Of a stretch of DNA of 64,000 nt, positions 7,546 through 16,617 are shown one piece after another. This DNA is from Paracoccaceae bacterium (lineage in GTDB: Bacteria; Pseudomonadota; Alphaproteobacteria; Rhodobacterales; Rhodobacteraceae). The position numbers and the translations under genes were made by a program. The DNA lies in NCBI GenBank assembly GCA_020622085.1, contig JAHRYM010000002.1:749604-813603 (forward strand). Direction: 5' to 3'. The stretch's first letter is position 1; every line of letters begins with the position of its first letter. The notes beneath the pieces are model-generated. The model made no database searches. It saw nothing but the letters and a program-made list of their open reading frames with translations, and was not told the origin of the DNA.

Positions 7546-9024
7546 ATGCTCGATTCCGCCACCGATCTGAAAGCCCTGCTGAAAGATCCCTCGCTGCTGG
7601 CGACCAAGGCATATATCGCTGGCGAATGGGTTGAAGCCGCCGATGGCAAGACCTTCGCCGTGACCAATCCGGCGCGCGGCGACGTGATCTGCCATGTCCC
7701 CGACCTGACCCGCGAAGATGCCGCCCGCGCCATCGCCGCCGCCGACAAGGCGCGCCACGAATGGGCCGCCCGCACCGGCAAGGAACGTGCCGCGGTGCTG
7801 CGCAAGTGGTATGACCTGATGGTCGCCAATGCCGATGACCTGGGCGCGATCCTGACCGCCGAAATGGGCAAGCCCCTGGCCGAGGCCAAGGGCGAAGTCA
7901 TCTATGGCGCGGCCTTCGTCGAATGGTTCGCCGAAGAAGCCAAGCGCATCTATGGCGAGACCATCCCCGGCCACCAGCGCGACAAGCGCATCACGGTGAT
8001 CAAGCAGCCGATCGGGGTTGCCGCCTCGATCACGCCCTGGAACTTCCCGAACGCGATGATCGCCCGCAAGGTCGCCCCGGCGCTGGCCGCGGGTTGCGGC
8101 TTCGTCGCCCGCCCCGCCGCCGAAACCCCGCTTTCGGCGCTGGCGATGGCGGTGCTGGCCGAACGCGCGGGCGTGCCGGCCGGGGTGTTTTCGGTCATCA
8201 CCTCAAGCCGCGCCTCCGACATCGGGAAGGAGTTCTGCGAGAACCCCGCCGTCCGCAAGCTGACCTTCACCGGCTCGACCGAGGTGGGCCGCATCCTGCT
8301 GCGCCAGGCCGCCGACCAGGTGATGAAGTGTTCGATGGAACTTGGCGGCAACGCGCCCTTCATCGTCTTCGATGACGCCGATCTGGATGCCGCCGTCGAA
8401 GGCGCGATGATCTCGAAGTTCCGCAACAACGGCCAGACCTGCGTCTGCGCCAACCGGATCTATGTGCAGGCCGGCGTCTATGACGCCTTCGCCGCGAAGC
8501 TTTCCGCCGCTGTGGCCAAGCTGAACGTCGGCGACGGGCTGAAGGCCGGGATCACCACCGGGCCGCTGATCAACGAAGATGCCGTCGAGAAGGTCGAGGA
8601 ACACATCGCCGACGTGGTGAAGGGCGGCGGCCGGATCGTCACCGGCGGCAAGCGGCACGAACTGGGCGGCACCTTCTTTCAGCCGACGGTCGTGACCGGC
8701 GTGTTGCCTTCGATGAAGGTCGCCACCGAAGAAACCTTCGGCCCGCTGGCGCCCTTGTTCAGGTTCGAGACCGAGGAAGAAGTGATCGCGCTGGCGAACA
8801 ACACGATCTTCGGTCTGGCGTCGTATTTCTACGCCCGCGACGTGGGCCGCATCACCCGCGTTCAGGAAGGGCTGGAATACGGCATGGTCGGCGTCAACAC
8901 CGGCCTGATTTCAACCGAGGTGGCGCCCTTCGGCGGCGTGAAGCAATCGGGACTGGGGCGCGAAGGGTCGCGCCACGGGATCGAGGATTATCTGGAAATA
9001 AAATACATCTGCCTGTCGATCTGA
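7546..9024 (+). CDS. gabD: NAD(P)-dependent succinate-semialdehyde dehydrogenase
   Basis: Oxidises succinate semialdehyde to succinate, the last step of 4-aminobutyrate degradation, as a soluble cytoplasmic enzyme. At 492 residues it has the family's usual length. GabD-type features are the N-terminal KAYIAGEWVEAADGKTF, the cofactor-binding ITPWNFPNAMI segment, the general base in SMELGGNAPFIVFDD and the catalytic cysteine in NNGQTCVCANR. The C-terminus (FGGVKQSGLGREGSRHG) is typical of the subfamily. An AGGAGGAG ribosome binding site precedes ATG 7546. It is transcribed alone, divergent from the alpha/beta hydrolase, and could finish GABA made by the polyamine cluster at 34-43 kb. Confidence 0.93.
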   Translation: MLDSATDLKALLKDPSLLATKAYIAGEWVEAADGKTFAVTNPARGDVICHVPDLTREDAARAIAAADKARHEWAARTGKERAAVLRKWYDLMVANADDLGAILTAEMGKPLAEAKGEVIYGAAFVEWFAEEAKRIYGETIPGHQRDKRITVIKQPIGVAASITPWNFPNAMIARKVAPALAAGCGFVARPAAETPLSALAMAVLAERAGVPAGVFSVITSSRASDIGKEFCENPAVRKLTFTGSTEVGRILLRQAADQVMKCSMELGGNAPFIVFDDADLDAAVEGAMISKFRNNGQTCVCANRIYVQAGVYDAFAAKLSAAVAKLNVGDGLKAGITTGPLINEDAVEKVEEHIADVVKGGGRIVTGGKRHELGGTFFQPTVVTGVLPSMKVATEETFGPLAPLFRFETEEEVIALANNTIFGLASYFYARDVGRITRVQEGLEYGMVGVNTGLISTEVAPFGGVKQSGLGREGSRHGIEDYLEIKYICLSI

Positions 9025-9040
9025 GGCAGCAGATGGCATC

Positions 9041-9070
9041 GGGGCGCGGCCCTTCGGGGGGCCGCCCTTC
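9041..9070. terminator. GC-rich hairpin between convergent gabD and DUF3857 genes
   Basis: A stem of about nine pairs with a TTCG loop (GGCCC at 9048-9052 pairing with 9058-9062 at its core) lies between two convergent genes. The U-tract is poor on both strands, so it may work as a weak bidirectional terminator or as an RNA-end stabiliser. Confidence 0.45.
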
Positions 9071-9096
9071 GCCTGCCGTGCACCCGGGCCGGGCGA

Positions 9097-11034
9097 TCAG
9101 TCCGATACATCCCATGTGAGCGAGGTGCTGTCGCTGACCTTGCGGGCATCGCGGACCACCTCGGCGACCCGGTCGGCAGGCACGACCCGTTCAAGCGTGC
9201 GGAAATCCCAGTCCAGCCGCAGGCCGCCCATCCGTTCCACGCGGGCGGACAGCGAATAGGCGAAGGCCTCGTTGCGAATCTCGATCCGGTCAGGCGGCAG
9301 GAACGGCACCGGCGCATTGCGGATCAGGACCGTATGGTGATGCATCTTGGGCAGGCCTGCCGTCAGTGGAGTTTGCCGCGTGCCGGACAGGGATTGCGGA
9401 AAATAACGGCCGAAATCCTCGGCCGCGACGACGAAGTTCTGCCACAGGCCGTTGGCCTGCATGGCCGCGGCCGGCAGGTGATAATGTTCCACCGTCGTCA
9501 GCCGGTTCAGCACCATGTCATCGTCAACCTGAACAGGCCCGGCCTGCCCGATCCCCGGATAGCGGGTGGCGTAGTATGACACCAGATCACGGCTGATGGA
9601 CTCGGCGGGTTCGGTCGCCATGCGATAACGCTGGGCATTCGCCGCTGCACCGCGAAATTCCGATGTGACAGTGACGGCCACACCCGAAATGCTGAAATCG
9701 AACTCTTCGGTGCCTTGCGTGTTCCAGGCCCGCTCAACCGGCACTTCGATCGGATCCAGCGCCGTCACGCCCTTTGCAATGGGCAGGGCATAGCCGTAAT
9801 CCGGCACTGCGGCATGATCCAGCCGCCCGCCCTCGTGGCTGCCGGTCGGATCCATCCAGTAGACCTTGCCGCCAATCCGGGCCTGCACGATCATGTGATC
9901 CATCACCGACAGCCCCGGTTGCTGAAGGGCCAGGGCATGGCCTTCGTCCAGATCGGTCAGGGCAACATGGGCCTCGATCCCCAGCGCCCCAAGCATCGTG
10001 CGCAGCAGAACCGACTTGTCCTTGCAATCGCCAAAGCCCTGGGCCACGACCTGCACCGGCTTGCGCGGCACCACGCCGCCGGCGCCGATCTCGATGCCCA
10101 CATAGCGGATTTCGTCCTGGACCATACGCAGGGCGGCGGTGGCACGCGACAGATCGTCGGGACTGCCGTCGCGGATCGCCTGCACCTTGTCCTGCCATTC
10201 GGGCGGCAGCGCCTGAACATCGGGATAAAGCGGCAGAAGTGCTGCAACCAGCGGCCCCCAGTCGGCATCGGCGCTGTAGCGCACCGCCGCATCTGGCAGC
10301 GCCTCTATCGGGGTCATCTCCTCGGCCGGAGGAGGGATGTGGCCGTGCCGCGTCCATTCGTGGCGGATGACGCCGCCAAGCGCGGTTTCGTTGTGGACGA
10401 CCCGCTCGGGCAATTCGCCCAGATAAAGCGGCTTTTGCGCGGGCCAGTTCAGGATCAGCCGCGACAGCACCACGGGCTGGTCGTATTCCAGACCCTGTTC
10501 GCCGGAAAACGACGCCCCCGGCACGACCGGGCGATCCGACTGGATGAAGCTGTAATCGACCACATCGCCCACCCGCAGATCGGGGATGGTGTAATGCGCC
10601 GTCAGGCTGCCATCGAGGATCCCCGCTTCCAGCCGCGATTCCCGCCGCAGAAGGTCCGGGTGCAGGGTGGCTGTCAGATCGGTGATCTTGCCATCGCGGA
10701 TCACCTGCAGGCGCGTCAGGCCCAGACTGTCGAATTCGGGCGCGAAGTCCCAGTCGACGCTGGCTGATGCCTCCAGCCCCGAGCGATCGGTCACCTGAAC
10801 CGCGCGGCGGGCGTAATGGATCCGTGTCGCGCCATCCCAGGCGATCTGGTCATCGACCACCAGAAAGACCCGCCCGCCAACGGCCGCTGCAAGCATCCGC
10901 TCATCCGCGGCCGGACGCTCTGCCGGCAACACCCATGTCGGGTCGGTGGCCGGAATGACCTCGGCGGCCCATAGAGGGCCGGTTGCCGCCCAGAGGGCCG
11001 CCACGAGCAGGCGAGCAAGGGTCAAGGGTCGCAT
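9097..11034 (-). CDS. secreted DUF3857 / transglutaminase-like domain protein
   Basis: A 645-residue exported protein. The signal peptide is MRPLTLARLLVAALWAA with cleavage around residue 24. An N-terminal DUF3857 beta-rich domain spans about residues 40-230. It is followed by a transglutaminase-like cysteine-protease core whose triad is visible: Cys337 in GFGDCKDKS, His380 in MDHMIV and Asp395 in YWMDPTGS. The C-terminal part is beta-rich, as usual for this architecture. Such proteins are widespread in the periplasm or envelope of Gram-negative bacteria with no settled function. ATG 11034 is chosen because it begins the signal peptide; the frame is open to 11070. It appears monocistronic. 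Confidence 0.87.
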   Translation of the reverse strand: MRPLTLARLLVAALWAATGPLWAAEVIPATDPTWVLPAERPAADERMLAAAVGGRVFLVVDDQIAWDGATRIHYARRAVQVTDRSGLEASASVDWDFAPEFDSLGLTRLQVIRDGKITDLTATLHPDLLRRESRLEAGILDGSLTAHYTIPDLRVGDVVDYSFIQSDRPVVPGASFSGEQGLEYDQPVVLSRLILNWPAQKPLYLGELPERVVHNETALGGVIRHEWTRHGHIPPPAEEMTPIEALPDAAVRYSADADWGPLVAALLPLYPDVQALPPEWQDKVQAIRDGSPDDLSRATAALRMVQDEIRYVGIEIGAGGVVPRKPVQVVAQGFGDCKDKSVLLRTMLGALGIEAHVALTDLDEGHALALQQPGLSVMDHMIVQARIGGKVYWMDPTGSHEGGRLDHAAVPDYGYALPIAKGVTALDPIEVPVERAWNTQGTEEFDFSISGVAVTVTSEFRGAAANAQRYRMATEPAESISRDLVSYYATRYPGIGQAGPVQVDDDMVLNRLTTVEHYHLPAAAMQANGLWQNFVVAAEDFGRYFPQSLSGTRQTPLTAGLPKMHHHTVLIRNAPVPFLPPDRIEIRNEAFAYSLSARVERMGGLRLDWDFRTLERVVPADRVAEVVRDARKVSDSTSLTWDVSD

Positions 11035-11164
11035 TGGCGCAGTCAGACAGCATATCACGGCGCCCCACAAGCGCCCGGCAGCAGCATGAAGCGACTGTTG
11101 CGGAATTGACAGAGTGCCCGTTCACCCCGACACATTCGTGAAGGCCGGCCGGTCTGCCGGCAGG

Positions 11165-11584
11165 TCAGCGCGCCGATGCGGGCAACCCGAAGACGCGGTC
11201 GAACCCCAGGTTGAAGACGAAGGTATAGGCCATGAACAGGGTGATCAGGCCGATTTCATAGACAAGGGCCTGATAAAGCGTGATGTCCATCCACCAGGCG
11301 ATGACCGGGACCAGCAGCATCGAAAGCGTGACTTCAAACCCGATGGCATGGGCCACCCGGTAGGAGAAGGGGCGCCCGCGCCTTGTGCGGCGGGCTTCCC
11401 AGGCCTCGAAGGCGGTGTTGAACAGGTAGTTCCACGCCATGGCGATCGTCGAGGTGACCGCCGCGATCATTCCCGTGGTGCCGAGCGTCTCTCCCGAAAA
11501 GGCGGCAAGGAACCCGCCGGCAAGGACGATGCCGATACCTTCGAACAGCAGGACATAGATCAGGCGGCGCCGGGCGGGGGACAT
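11165..11584 (-). CDS. PACE-family multidrug efflux transporter
   Basis: A 139-residue protein with four transmembrane helices, of the proteobacterial antimicrobial compound efflux family (AceI-like), which exports biocides such as chlorhexidine by proton antiport. It has two tandem bacterial transmembrane pair domains. The essential membrane glutamate appears at residue 15 (YVLLFEGIG), the same number as in AceI. WNYLFNTAFE (51-60) and RVAHAIGFE (76-84) match the family motifs, and the second half repeats them as FNLGFDRVF. It begins four bases after the uvrC stop codon, so it is probably translated from the uvrC transcript. Confidence 0.88.
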   Translation of the reverse strand: MSPARRRLIYVLLFEGIGIVLAGGFLAAFSGETLGTTGMIAAVTSTIAMAWNYLFNTAFEAWEARRTRRGRPFSYRVAHAIGFEVTLSMLLVPVIAWWMDITLYQALVYEIGLITLFMAYTFVFNLGFDRVFGLPASAR

Positions 11585-11587
11585 GGC

Positions 11588-13492
11588 TCAGCCCTTCTCG
11601 TGGAAATAGTCGTGGATGGTCTGCGCCATGGCCGCCGAAATGCCCGGCGCGGCCTTCAGGTCGGGCAGCCCCGCACGCGACACCGCCTTGGCAGAACCGA
11701 AATGCGCCAGCAGCGCGCGTTTGCGCGCCGCGCCGATGCCGGGGATTTCGTCCAGCGGCGTCGCCCCAACCGCCTTGGCGCGCTTGGCGCGATGCGCGCC
11801 AATGGCCCAGCGGTGTGCCTCGTCCCGCAGTCGCTGGATGAAATAAAGCACCGGGTCATTTCGCTGCAGCGCCATCACCGGCTGGCCGGGACGGTGGAAC
11901 TCTTCCTTCCCCAGATCACGGTCGATGCCCTTGGCGACGCCGACGAAGGGCACGTCATCCACCCCCAGATCGCCCAGAATTTCCGCCACGGCGGACACCT
12001 GCCCCGCACCGCCGTCGATCAGCAGCAGGTCGGGCCAGGCGTCGGTCTGGCGGTCGGGGTCTTCCTTCAAGAGGCGCTCGAACCGGCGCTTCAGCACTTC
12101 CTTCATCATGCCGAAGTCATCGCCCGGCGTCAGGTCGGTGCCCTTGATGTTGAACTTGCGGTATTGCGACTTCAGGAAGCCTTCCGCCCCGGCGACGATC
12201 ATGCCGCCCACGGCGTCAGACCCCTGGTTGTGGCTGTTGTCATAGACCTCGATCCGCGCGGGCGGGCCATCCAGTTCGAAGGCTTCGGCCAGACCTTCCA
12301 GAAGGCGGGCCTGGGTGGCGTTCTCGCTCATTCGTCTTGCCAGGCTTTCGCGGGCGTTGCGGGCGGCGTTTTCCACCAGTTCGGCCTTTTCGCCGCGCCG
12401 GGGCACGGCGAGTTCGACCTTGCGCCCGGCCCGTTCGGCCAGAAGTTCGGCCATCAGGTCGGCATCTTCGACCGGGTGCGACAGAAGGATCAGGCGCGGC
12501 GGTTCCTTGTCATCGTAGAACTGCGCCAGGAAGGCCTGCATCACCTCGGCCTCGTCTGCGCCGGCGCCGGTGCGCGGGTAGAAGTCGCGGTTGCCCCAGC
12601 TTTGATGGGCGCGGATGAAGAAGACCTGCACGCAGGCCTGCCCGCCTTCCATGTGCAGCGCCACCACATCCGCCTCGGCCACGCCGCGCGGGTTGATGCC
12701 CTGCGCGCTTTGCACCTGGGTCAGCGCGCGGATCCGGTCACGCAGCGCCGCGGCCCGTTCGAATTCCATCGCTTCCGACGCCGCCGACATCTCGGCCGCC
12801 AGATTGGCCTGCACGTCGGTATTGCGGCCGCGAAGGAAGCGGTCGGCATCGGCCACCAGCCGGGCATAATCGGCCTCGGACACCTTGCCGACGCAGGGGG
12901 CGGAGCAACGCTTGATCTGATACATCAGGCAGGGGCGCGTGCGGCTGGCAAACATCGAATCCGAACAATTGCGCAACAGGAACACACGCTGCAACTGCGT
13001 CAGCGTCCGGTTCACGGCGCCCGCGCTGGCGAAGGGGCCGAAATAGGCGCCCTTTTCCTTCCTGGCGCCGCGGTGCTTCTTGATCTGCGGATAGGCGTGG
13101 TCGGACAAAAAGATGTAGGGAAAGGACTTGTCGTCGCGCAAGAGCACGTTGAAATGCGGCTTGAGCTGCTTGATCAGGTTCTGTTCCAGCAGCAGCGCCT
13201 CGGTTTCGGTCCGGGTCGTCAGGAACATCATCGAGGCAGTCTGCGCGATCATCCGCGCGATCCGGCCCGAATGGCCGGTGGGCCGGGCGTAGTTCGACAC
13301 CCGCGCCTTCAGGTTGCGCGCCTTGCCGACATAAAGCACCCGCGCCTCGGCATCGAGCATCCGGTAGACGCCCGGCGAAGCGTCGAGCGTCTTCAGGTAG
13401 GACTGGATCAGGCGATGGCCCGTCAGCACGGCTTCCGGCACCGGATGGGGCGGCGGAACAGGGCCATCTGAAGGGGAATCGGGGTTCTGCAT
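11588..13492 (-). CDS. uvrC: excinuclease ABC subunit C
   Basis: The nuclease subunit of UvrABC nucleotide excision repair, which cuts on both sides of a lesion. The 634-residue product has the N-terminal GIY-YIG nuclease ([20 protein letters not shown]), a Cys-rich [17 protein letters not shown] segment and a UvrB-interacting UVR motif ([14 protein letters not shown]). The C-terminal RNase H-like nuclease holds [18 protein letters not shown] and LLIDGGAGQ, and tandem helix-hairpin-helix motifs end the protein. ATG 13492 is preferred; a TTG at 13510 is possible but unneeded. No strong ribosome binding site is visible. An FolM-like reductase lies upstream and a PACE protein downstream. Confidence 0.96.
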   Translation of the reverse strand: MQNPDSPSDGPVPPPHPVPEAVLTGHRLIQSYLKTLDASPGVYRMLDAEARVLYVGKARNLKARVSNYARPTGHSGRIARMIAQTASMMFLTTRTETEALLLEQNLIKQLKPHFNVLLRDDKSFPYIFLSDHAYPQIKKHRGARKEKGAYFGPFASAGAVNRTLTQLQRVFLLRNCSDSMFASRTRPCLMYQIKRCSAPCVGKVSEADYARLVADADRFLRGRNTDVQANLAAEMSAASEAMEFERAAALRDRIRALTQVQSAQGINPRGVAEADVVALHMEGGQACVQVFFIRAHQSWGNRDFYPRTGAGADEAEVMQAFLAQFYDDKEPPRLILLSHPVEDADLMAELLAERAGRKVELAVPRRGEKAELVENAARNARESLARRMSENATQARLLEGLAEAFELDGPPARIEVYDNSHNQGSDAVGGMIVAGAEGFLKSQYRKFNIKGTDLTPGDDFGMMKEVLKRRFERLLKEDPDRQTDAWPDLLLIDGGAGQVSAVAEILGDLGVDDVPFVGVAKGIDRDLGKEEFHRPGQPVMALQRNDPVLYFIQRLRDEAHRWAIGAHRAKRAKAVGATPLDEIPGIGAARKRALLAHFGSAKAVSRAGLPDLKAAPGISAAMAQTIHDYFHEKG

Positions 13493-13822
13493 CTGGGTTG
13501 GCTTGGGCAACGGTGTCGGGTCTGCGATTCTGATGGTAGGGCTGCAATCTTATCGACTGCCGGGCAAGAGGAAAGCTGTCCACCGTTTCTGTGGACAAGT
13601 CTGCGGAAAAGATTGCTGCACAGGGAAATTTTCCTTGTTTTCAGCCCCCTTCACGGCGTCGCCCAAAAAACAGGCATTTTTTCAAGTTATTGATAATACT
13701 GGAAGAAATAATTAATATTGCGCAAATCCCTGAAAGCATTGGCAGAATCATGACAACCCCGTGATCGCGCCGCGCGCGGTGGACAAGTCAAGACCTGCGA
13801 CATTGGGGCAGGCGCGGACCCG
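13493..13822. other. 330-base intergenic region upstream of uvrC
   Basis: No gene is supported. The centre (about 13610-13750) is strikingly AT-rich for this genome and probably holds the uvrC promoter on the minus strand, though I cannot choose one -35/-10 pair. A small hairpin, TGTCCAC at 13577-13583 and GTGGACA at 13591-13597, sits in the uvrC leader, and its right arm recurs near 13779 (GTGGACAAGTC). I see no alphaproteobacterial SOS box (GTTC-N7-GTTC). Confidence 0.5.
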
Positions 13823-14620
13823 CTACTCTACCCCAAGGATATCGGGGGTCTTCCATGCCAGATGCTGGCCCCCGTCGGCACAGATGAGCTGGCCGGTCAC
13901 GGAAGGGCTGTCGAGGAAGAAACCCAGCGCCGCGACGATGTCGGAAGCATTGGCGCCGCGCTCCAGAATCGTTGCGGCGCGCTGGCGGGCGAAGTGCGAT
14001 TCAGACTGGCGGATGCCGCGCAGTGTCGGCCCCGGCCCGATGGCATTGACGCGGATTGCGGGCGCGAGCGCCTGCGCCGTGGTTCGCGTCATCGCCCAAA
14101 GACCCATCTTGGCGATGGTATAGGACATGAACTCGGGCGTCAGCTTGTGCACGCGCTGGTCGATCATGTTGACGATCAGGCCGGTTGCCCGGGGTTCGCC
14201 CTCCGACAGGTCGGGCGCAAGCCCCTGCGCGGCCATCGCTTGCGTCAGAAGGAAAGGCGCCCGCAGGTTCGACCCGATGTGGCGGTCCCAGCTTTCGCGG
14301 GTGGCCGTATGGATCGTGTCGTATTCAAAGATCGAGGCGCTGTTCACCAGCACCGTCACCGGCCCACCCAGTGCCGATGCCGCAGCTGGAAGCAGGCCTT
14401 CGGTCGCCACTTCGTCCAGAAGGTCGGCGTGAAGCGCCACGGCCCCCACGCCGAAGCCCCGCGCCTCGGCTGCGGCTGCCTCGGCGCCATCGCGAGAGGC
14501 GGCGTAGTGGAAGGCCACGGAAAAGCCGCGACGCACGAGGTAAAGCGCCATCTCGCGCCCCAACCGCTGCCCCGCCCCGGTGACAAGCGCCACGCCGGGT
14601 GCAATCCCTGATCCCGTCAT
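13823..14620 (-). CDS. short-chain dehydrogenase, pteridine-reductase/FolM-like
   Basis: A 265-residue NAD(P)-binding reductase. The cofactor motif TGAGQRLG (residues 14-21) carries the Arg seen in pteridine reductases. NSASIFEYD replaces the usual NNAG, and the catalytic pair is Tyr167/Lys171 (SYTIAK). These fit the FolM/PTR1 subgroup, which reduces dihydromonapterin or dihydrofolate, more than generic acyl or sugar dehydrogenases. ATG 14620 has GGAGG seven bases upstream and overlaps the stop codon of the preceding small gene (ATGA), so translation is coupled. It is the last gene of an S49 peptidase / zinc-ribbon / reductase unit. The substrate is inferred. Confidence 0.8.
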   Translation of the reverse strand: MTGSGIAPGVALVTGAGQRLGREMALYLVRRGFSVAFHYAASRDGAEAAAAEARGFGVGAVALHADLLDEVATEGLLPAAASALGGPVTVLVNSASIFEYDTIHTATRESWDRHIGSNLRAPFLLTQAMAAQGLAPDLSEGEPRATGLIVNMIDQRVHKLTPEFMSYTIAKMGLWAMTRTTAQALAPAIRVNAIGPGPTLRGIRQSESHFARQRAATILERGANASDIVAALGFFLDSPSVTGQLICADGGQHLAWKTPDILGVE

Positions 14621-14778
14621 CCGCGACCTCCGCAATCACAGGGCAACTTGCCAAGGCGCGGCTTGCCGCAGTTCGGGCAGAACCGGCCGATCCGCGGCGG
14701 TGGCGCAGGCCGGACCCAGCGGCTGAGAAGCGCGATCACCACAATGGCCAGCAGGAAGAAGGTTGCAACCTTGACCAT
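14617..14778 (-). CDS. 53-residue membrane protein with zinc-ribbon tail
   Basis: One N-terminal transmembrane helix (VATFFLLAIVVIALLSRW) is followed by a short Pro-rich linker and a four-cysteine knuckle, CPNCGKPRLGKLPCDCGGRG, that should bind zinc. Its start overlaps the stop of the S49 peptidase gene and its stop overlaps the start of the reductase gene, so it is embedded in a translationally coupled unit. That arrangement is the main evidence that it is real. I do not recognise a named family. The topology puts the zinc knuckle probably on the cytoplasmic side. Confidence 0.75.
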   Translation of the reverse strand: MVKVATFFLLAIVVIALLSRWVRPAPPPRIGRFCPNCGKPRLGKLPCDCGGRG

Positions 14779-15581
14779 CAGAACCCATACCGAGCCCAAA
14801 GGGCACGTTCCTCTGCCACGGCGATCGCCTCGCCGGCCAGCCCCACCCCAAGACGCCGGAACCACGGCCTGCGGATGCCATATGGCAAGATCCGCAGCTT
14901 GTCGCCGTAAAGCGCCTTCAGCCGCGGCTCGACATGGCCGATGCCGTCGGCAAGGCCCGCATCCACCGCCGCTTGCCCGACCCAGACATCGCCATTGAAC
15001 AGTTCGCGCGAACCGTCGAGCCTTGCGCCCCGCCGCGCCTGCACCTGCGCCTTGAATGCCGCGTGGATCGGATCCAGCAGCGCGTGCAGCCGCGCCACGT
15101 CCTCGGGACGTTCGGGGCGGAACGGATCCATGAAGCTTTTCGAGGTGCCCGCGGTATGCACGCGCCGTTCGACCCCGTGCCGCGCCAGCAGGTCCGGAAA
15201 GCCGAAACCGGCCGAGATCACGCCGATCGACCCGACAAGCGAGCTTGGATCAACCCAGATGTCATCCGCCGCCGTCGCCAGCCAGTAGCCACCCGACGCC
15301 GCCGCATCCTCGACGAAGGCATGGACCGGCAGGCGCTTTTCATCGGCAAGCCGCCGGATCCGCGCCGCGATCAGCGAAGATTGCACCGGCGAGCCGCCGG
15401 GCGAATTGATCACAAGCGCCACCGCCGTCGGCTTTCCCCGCCGGAAGGCACGTTCGATCACCGGGGCAAGGGTCGCATCGTTCAGCCCCGCGCCAAGACG
15501 CCCAGGCCCCGCAATCATGCCCTGCAGGCGGATCAGCGGCACCAGGGCCGGCTTTTTCAGGAATGGAACAAGACCTCGCAT
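14778..15581 (-). CDS. S49-family serine peptidase (SppA/SohB-like)
   Basis: A 267-residue short-form signal-peptide-peptidase-like enzyme expected to cleave residual signal peptides or membrane fragments. The Ser-Lys dyad is visible: Ser96 in AAASGGYW and Lys148 in GTSKSFMDPF, 52 residues apart as in SohB-type enzymes. LVINSPGGSP and SSLVGSIGVI are further family segments. No obvious membrane anchor is present, unlike full-length SppA. ATG 15581 is preferred; an in-frame start at 15617 is possible. The gene overlaps the downstream zinc-ribbon gene by one base and is divergent from the LysR regulator of the fds operon, 55 bases away. Confidence 0.87.
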   Translation of the reverse strand: MRGLVPFLKKPALVPLIRLQGMIAGPGRLGAGLNDATLAPVIERAFRRGKPTAVALVINSPGGSPVQSSLIAARIRRLADEKRLPVHAFVEDAAASGGYWLATAADDIWVDPSSLVGSIGVISAGFGFPDLLARHGVERRVHTAGTSKSFMDPFRPERPEDVARLHALLDPIHAAFKAQVQARRGARLDGSRELFNGDVWVGQAAVDAGLADGIGHVEPRLKALYGDKLRILPYGIRRPWFRRLGVGLAGEAIAVAEERALWARYGF

Positions 15582-15636
15582 GACCCGCGATGTAATGGGC
15601 TGGCCTGTTTGCGGCAAGTGCGGCTAGACTTTCCCG

Positions 15637-16518
15637 ATGATCGACAAGCTGGAAATGTTCATCGCCCTGGCCAACGAGCGTCATTTCGGCCGCGCGGCCG
15701 AGGCGATGGGCGTCACGCAGCCATCGCTTTCGGGGGCGATCAAGCAGCTTGAGGACCAACTGGGCGTGCAGCTCGTGTTTCGCGGTTCGCGCTTCAAGGG
15801 GCTGACGCCGGAAGGGGCGCGGGTTCTGTCCTGGGCGCTCAAGATCGTGGCCGATACCCGCACGATGCGCGACGAGATGCGGACCTTGCGGCGGGGCGTT
15901 TCGGGCAACCTGCGCATCGGCGTGATCCCGACCGCGCTGCCGGTGATTTCGGAACTGACTTCACCATTTCTTGAACAGAATCCGAATGTGGCGTTAACGA
16001 TCCTGTCACGCACTTCGGCCGAAATCCTTGACGGGATCGAGCGGCTGGAGCTGGAAGCCGGCGTCAGCTATCTGGACAACGAGCCGCTTGGCCGTGTGGT
16101 CCAGGTGCCGATCTACCGGGAAACCTATGTGCTGCTGATGGGGCGCGGCCATGCGCTTGCCGGGCGGGCCTCGGTGCGCTGGGAGGAAGCCGCGGCCGAA
16201 CGCTTGTGCCTCTTGACGGGCGACATGCAGAACCGCCGGATCATCAACCAGCACCTGTCCGAAGCGGGGGCGCATGTCCATCCGACGGTGGAATCGAACT
16301 CGACCATCGCACTGATCTCTCATGTCGCCTCGGGGGGCTGGGTGTCGATCATGCCCAGGGCGCTGGCGGTGATGTTTCGCGGCAGCGGCCTTGTAGCCGT
16401 CCCGATGATCGAGCCTGAGGCCCGCCACACGGTCGGGCTGATCGCAGGCTTCCGGGAAACCCATACCCCGGTTCTGGCCGCGCTTCTTGACGCGGGGCGC
16501 AAGATCGCGCGCCTTTGA
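15637..16518 (+). CDS. fdsR: LysR-type regulator next to formate dehydrogenase operon
   Basis: A 293-residue LysR-type transcription factor. The winged helix-turn-helix is at residues 1-60 (FGRAAEAMGVTQPSLSGAIK) and the effector-binding domain starts around 90 (GNLRIGVIPTALPVI). It lies 99 bases upstream of fdsG on the same strand. In Rhodobacter capsulatus a LysR-type gene, fdsR, accompanies the fds genes, so control of formate dehydrogenase or its molybdenum supply is the likely role. The symbol rests on context. No obvious terminator separates it from fdsG. Confidence 0.8.
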   Translation: MIDKLEMFIALANERHFGRAAEAMGVTQPSLSGAIKQLEDQLGVQLVFRGSRFKGLTPEGARVLSWALKIVADTRTMRDEMRTLRRGVSGNLRIGVIPTALPVISELTSPFLEQNPNVALTILSRTSAEILDGIERLELEAGVSYLDNEPLGRVVQVPIYRETYVLLMGRGHALAGRASVRWEEAAAERLCLLTGDMQNRRIINQHLSEAGAHVHPTVESNSTIALISHVASGGWVSIMPRALAVMFRGSGLVAVPMIEPEARHTVGLIAGFRETHTPVLAALLDAGRKIARL

Positions 16519-16617
16519 TTGATAGCTGTATCCTATTGATGAACGGGGATTTGATATTGATAATCCGATCGCTGGCGCCTAGGCCCAACATGAGCCAGCC
16601 TGCGCCCGGAGAAGAAA
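16519..16617 (+). promoter_or_regulatory. AT-rich leader between LysR gene and fdsG, candidate LysR binding region
   Basis: The region contains GATAGCTGTATC (16521-16532), a near-palindrome with GATA and TATC arms, and GATATTGATAATC (16553-16565) with GAT and ATC ends. The TTGAT element recurs four times. This fits binding by the adjacent LysR regulator and a promoter for the fds genes. I cannot place the -10 and -35 elements firmly. The ribosome binding site is a GGAGAAG just before 16618. Confidence 0.4.

Noticed and set aside
13577-13597. TGTCCAC/GTGGACA inverted repeat before uvrC as an operator or SOS box
   Set aside because: It does not match the alphaproteobacterial LexA box and is too short to support alone. 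It is mentioned only in the intergenic entry.
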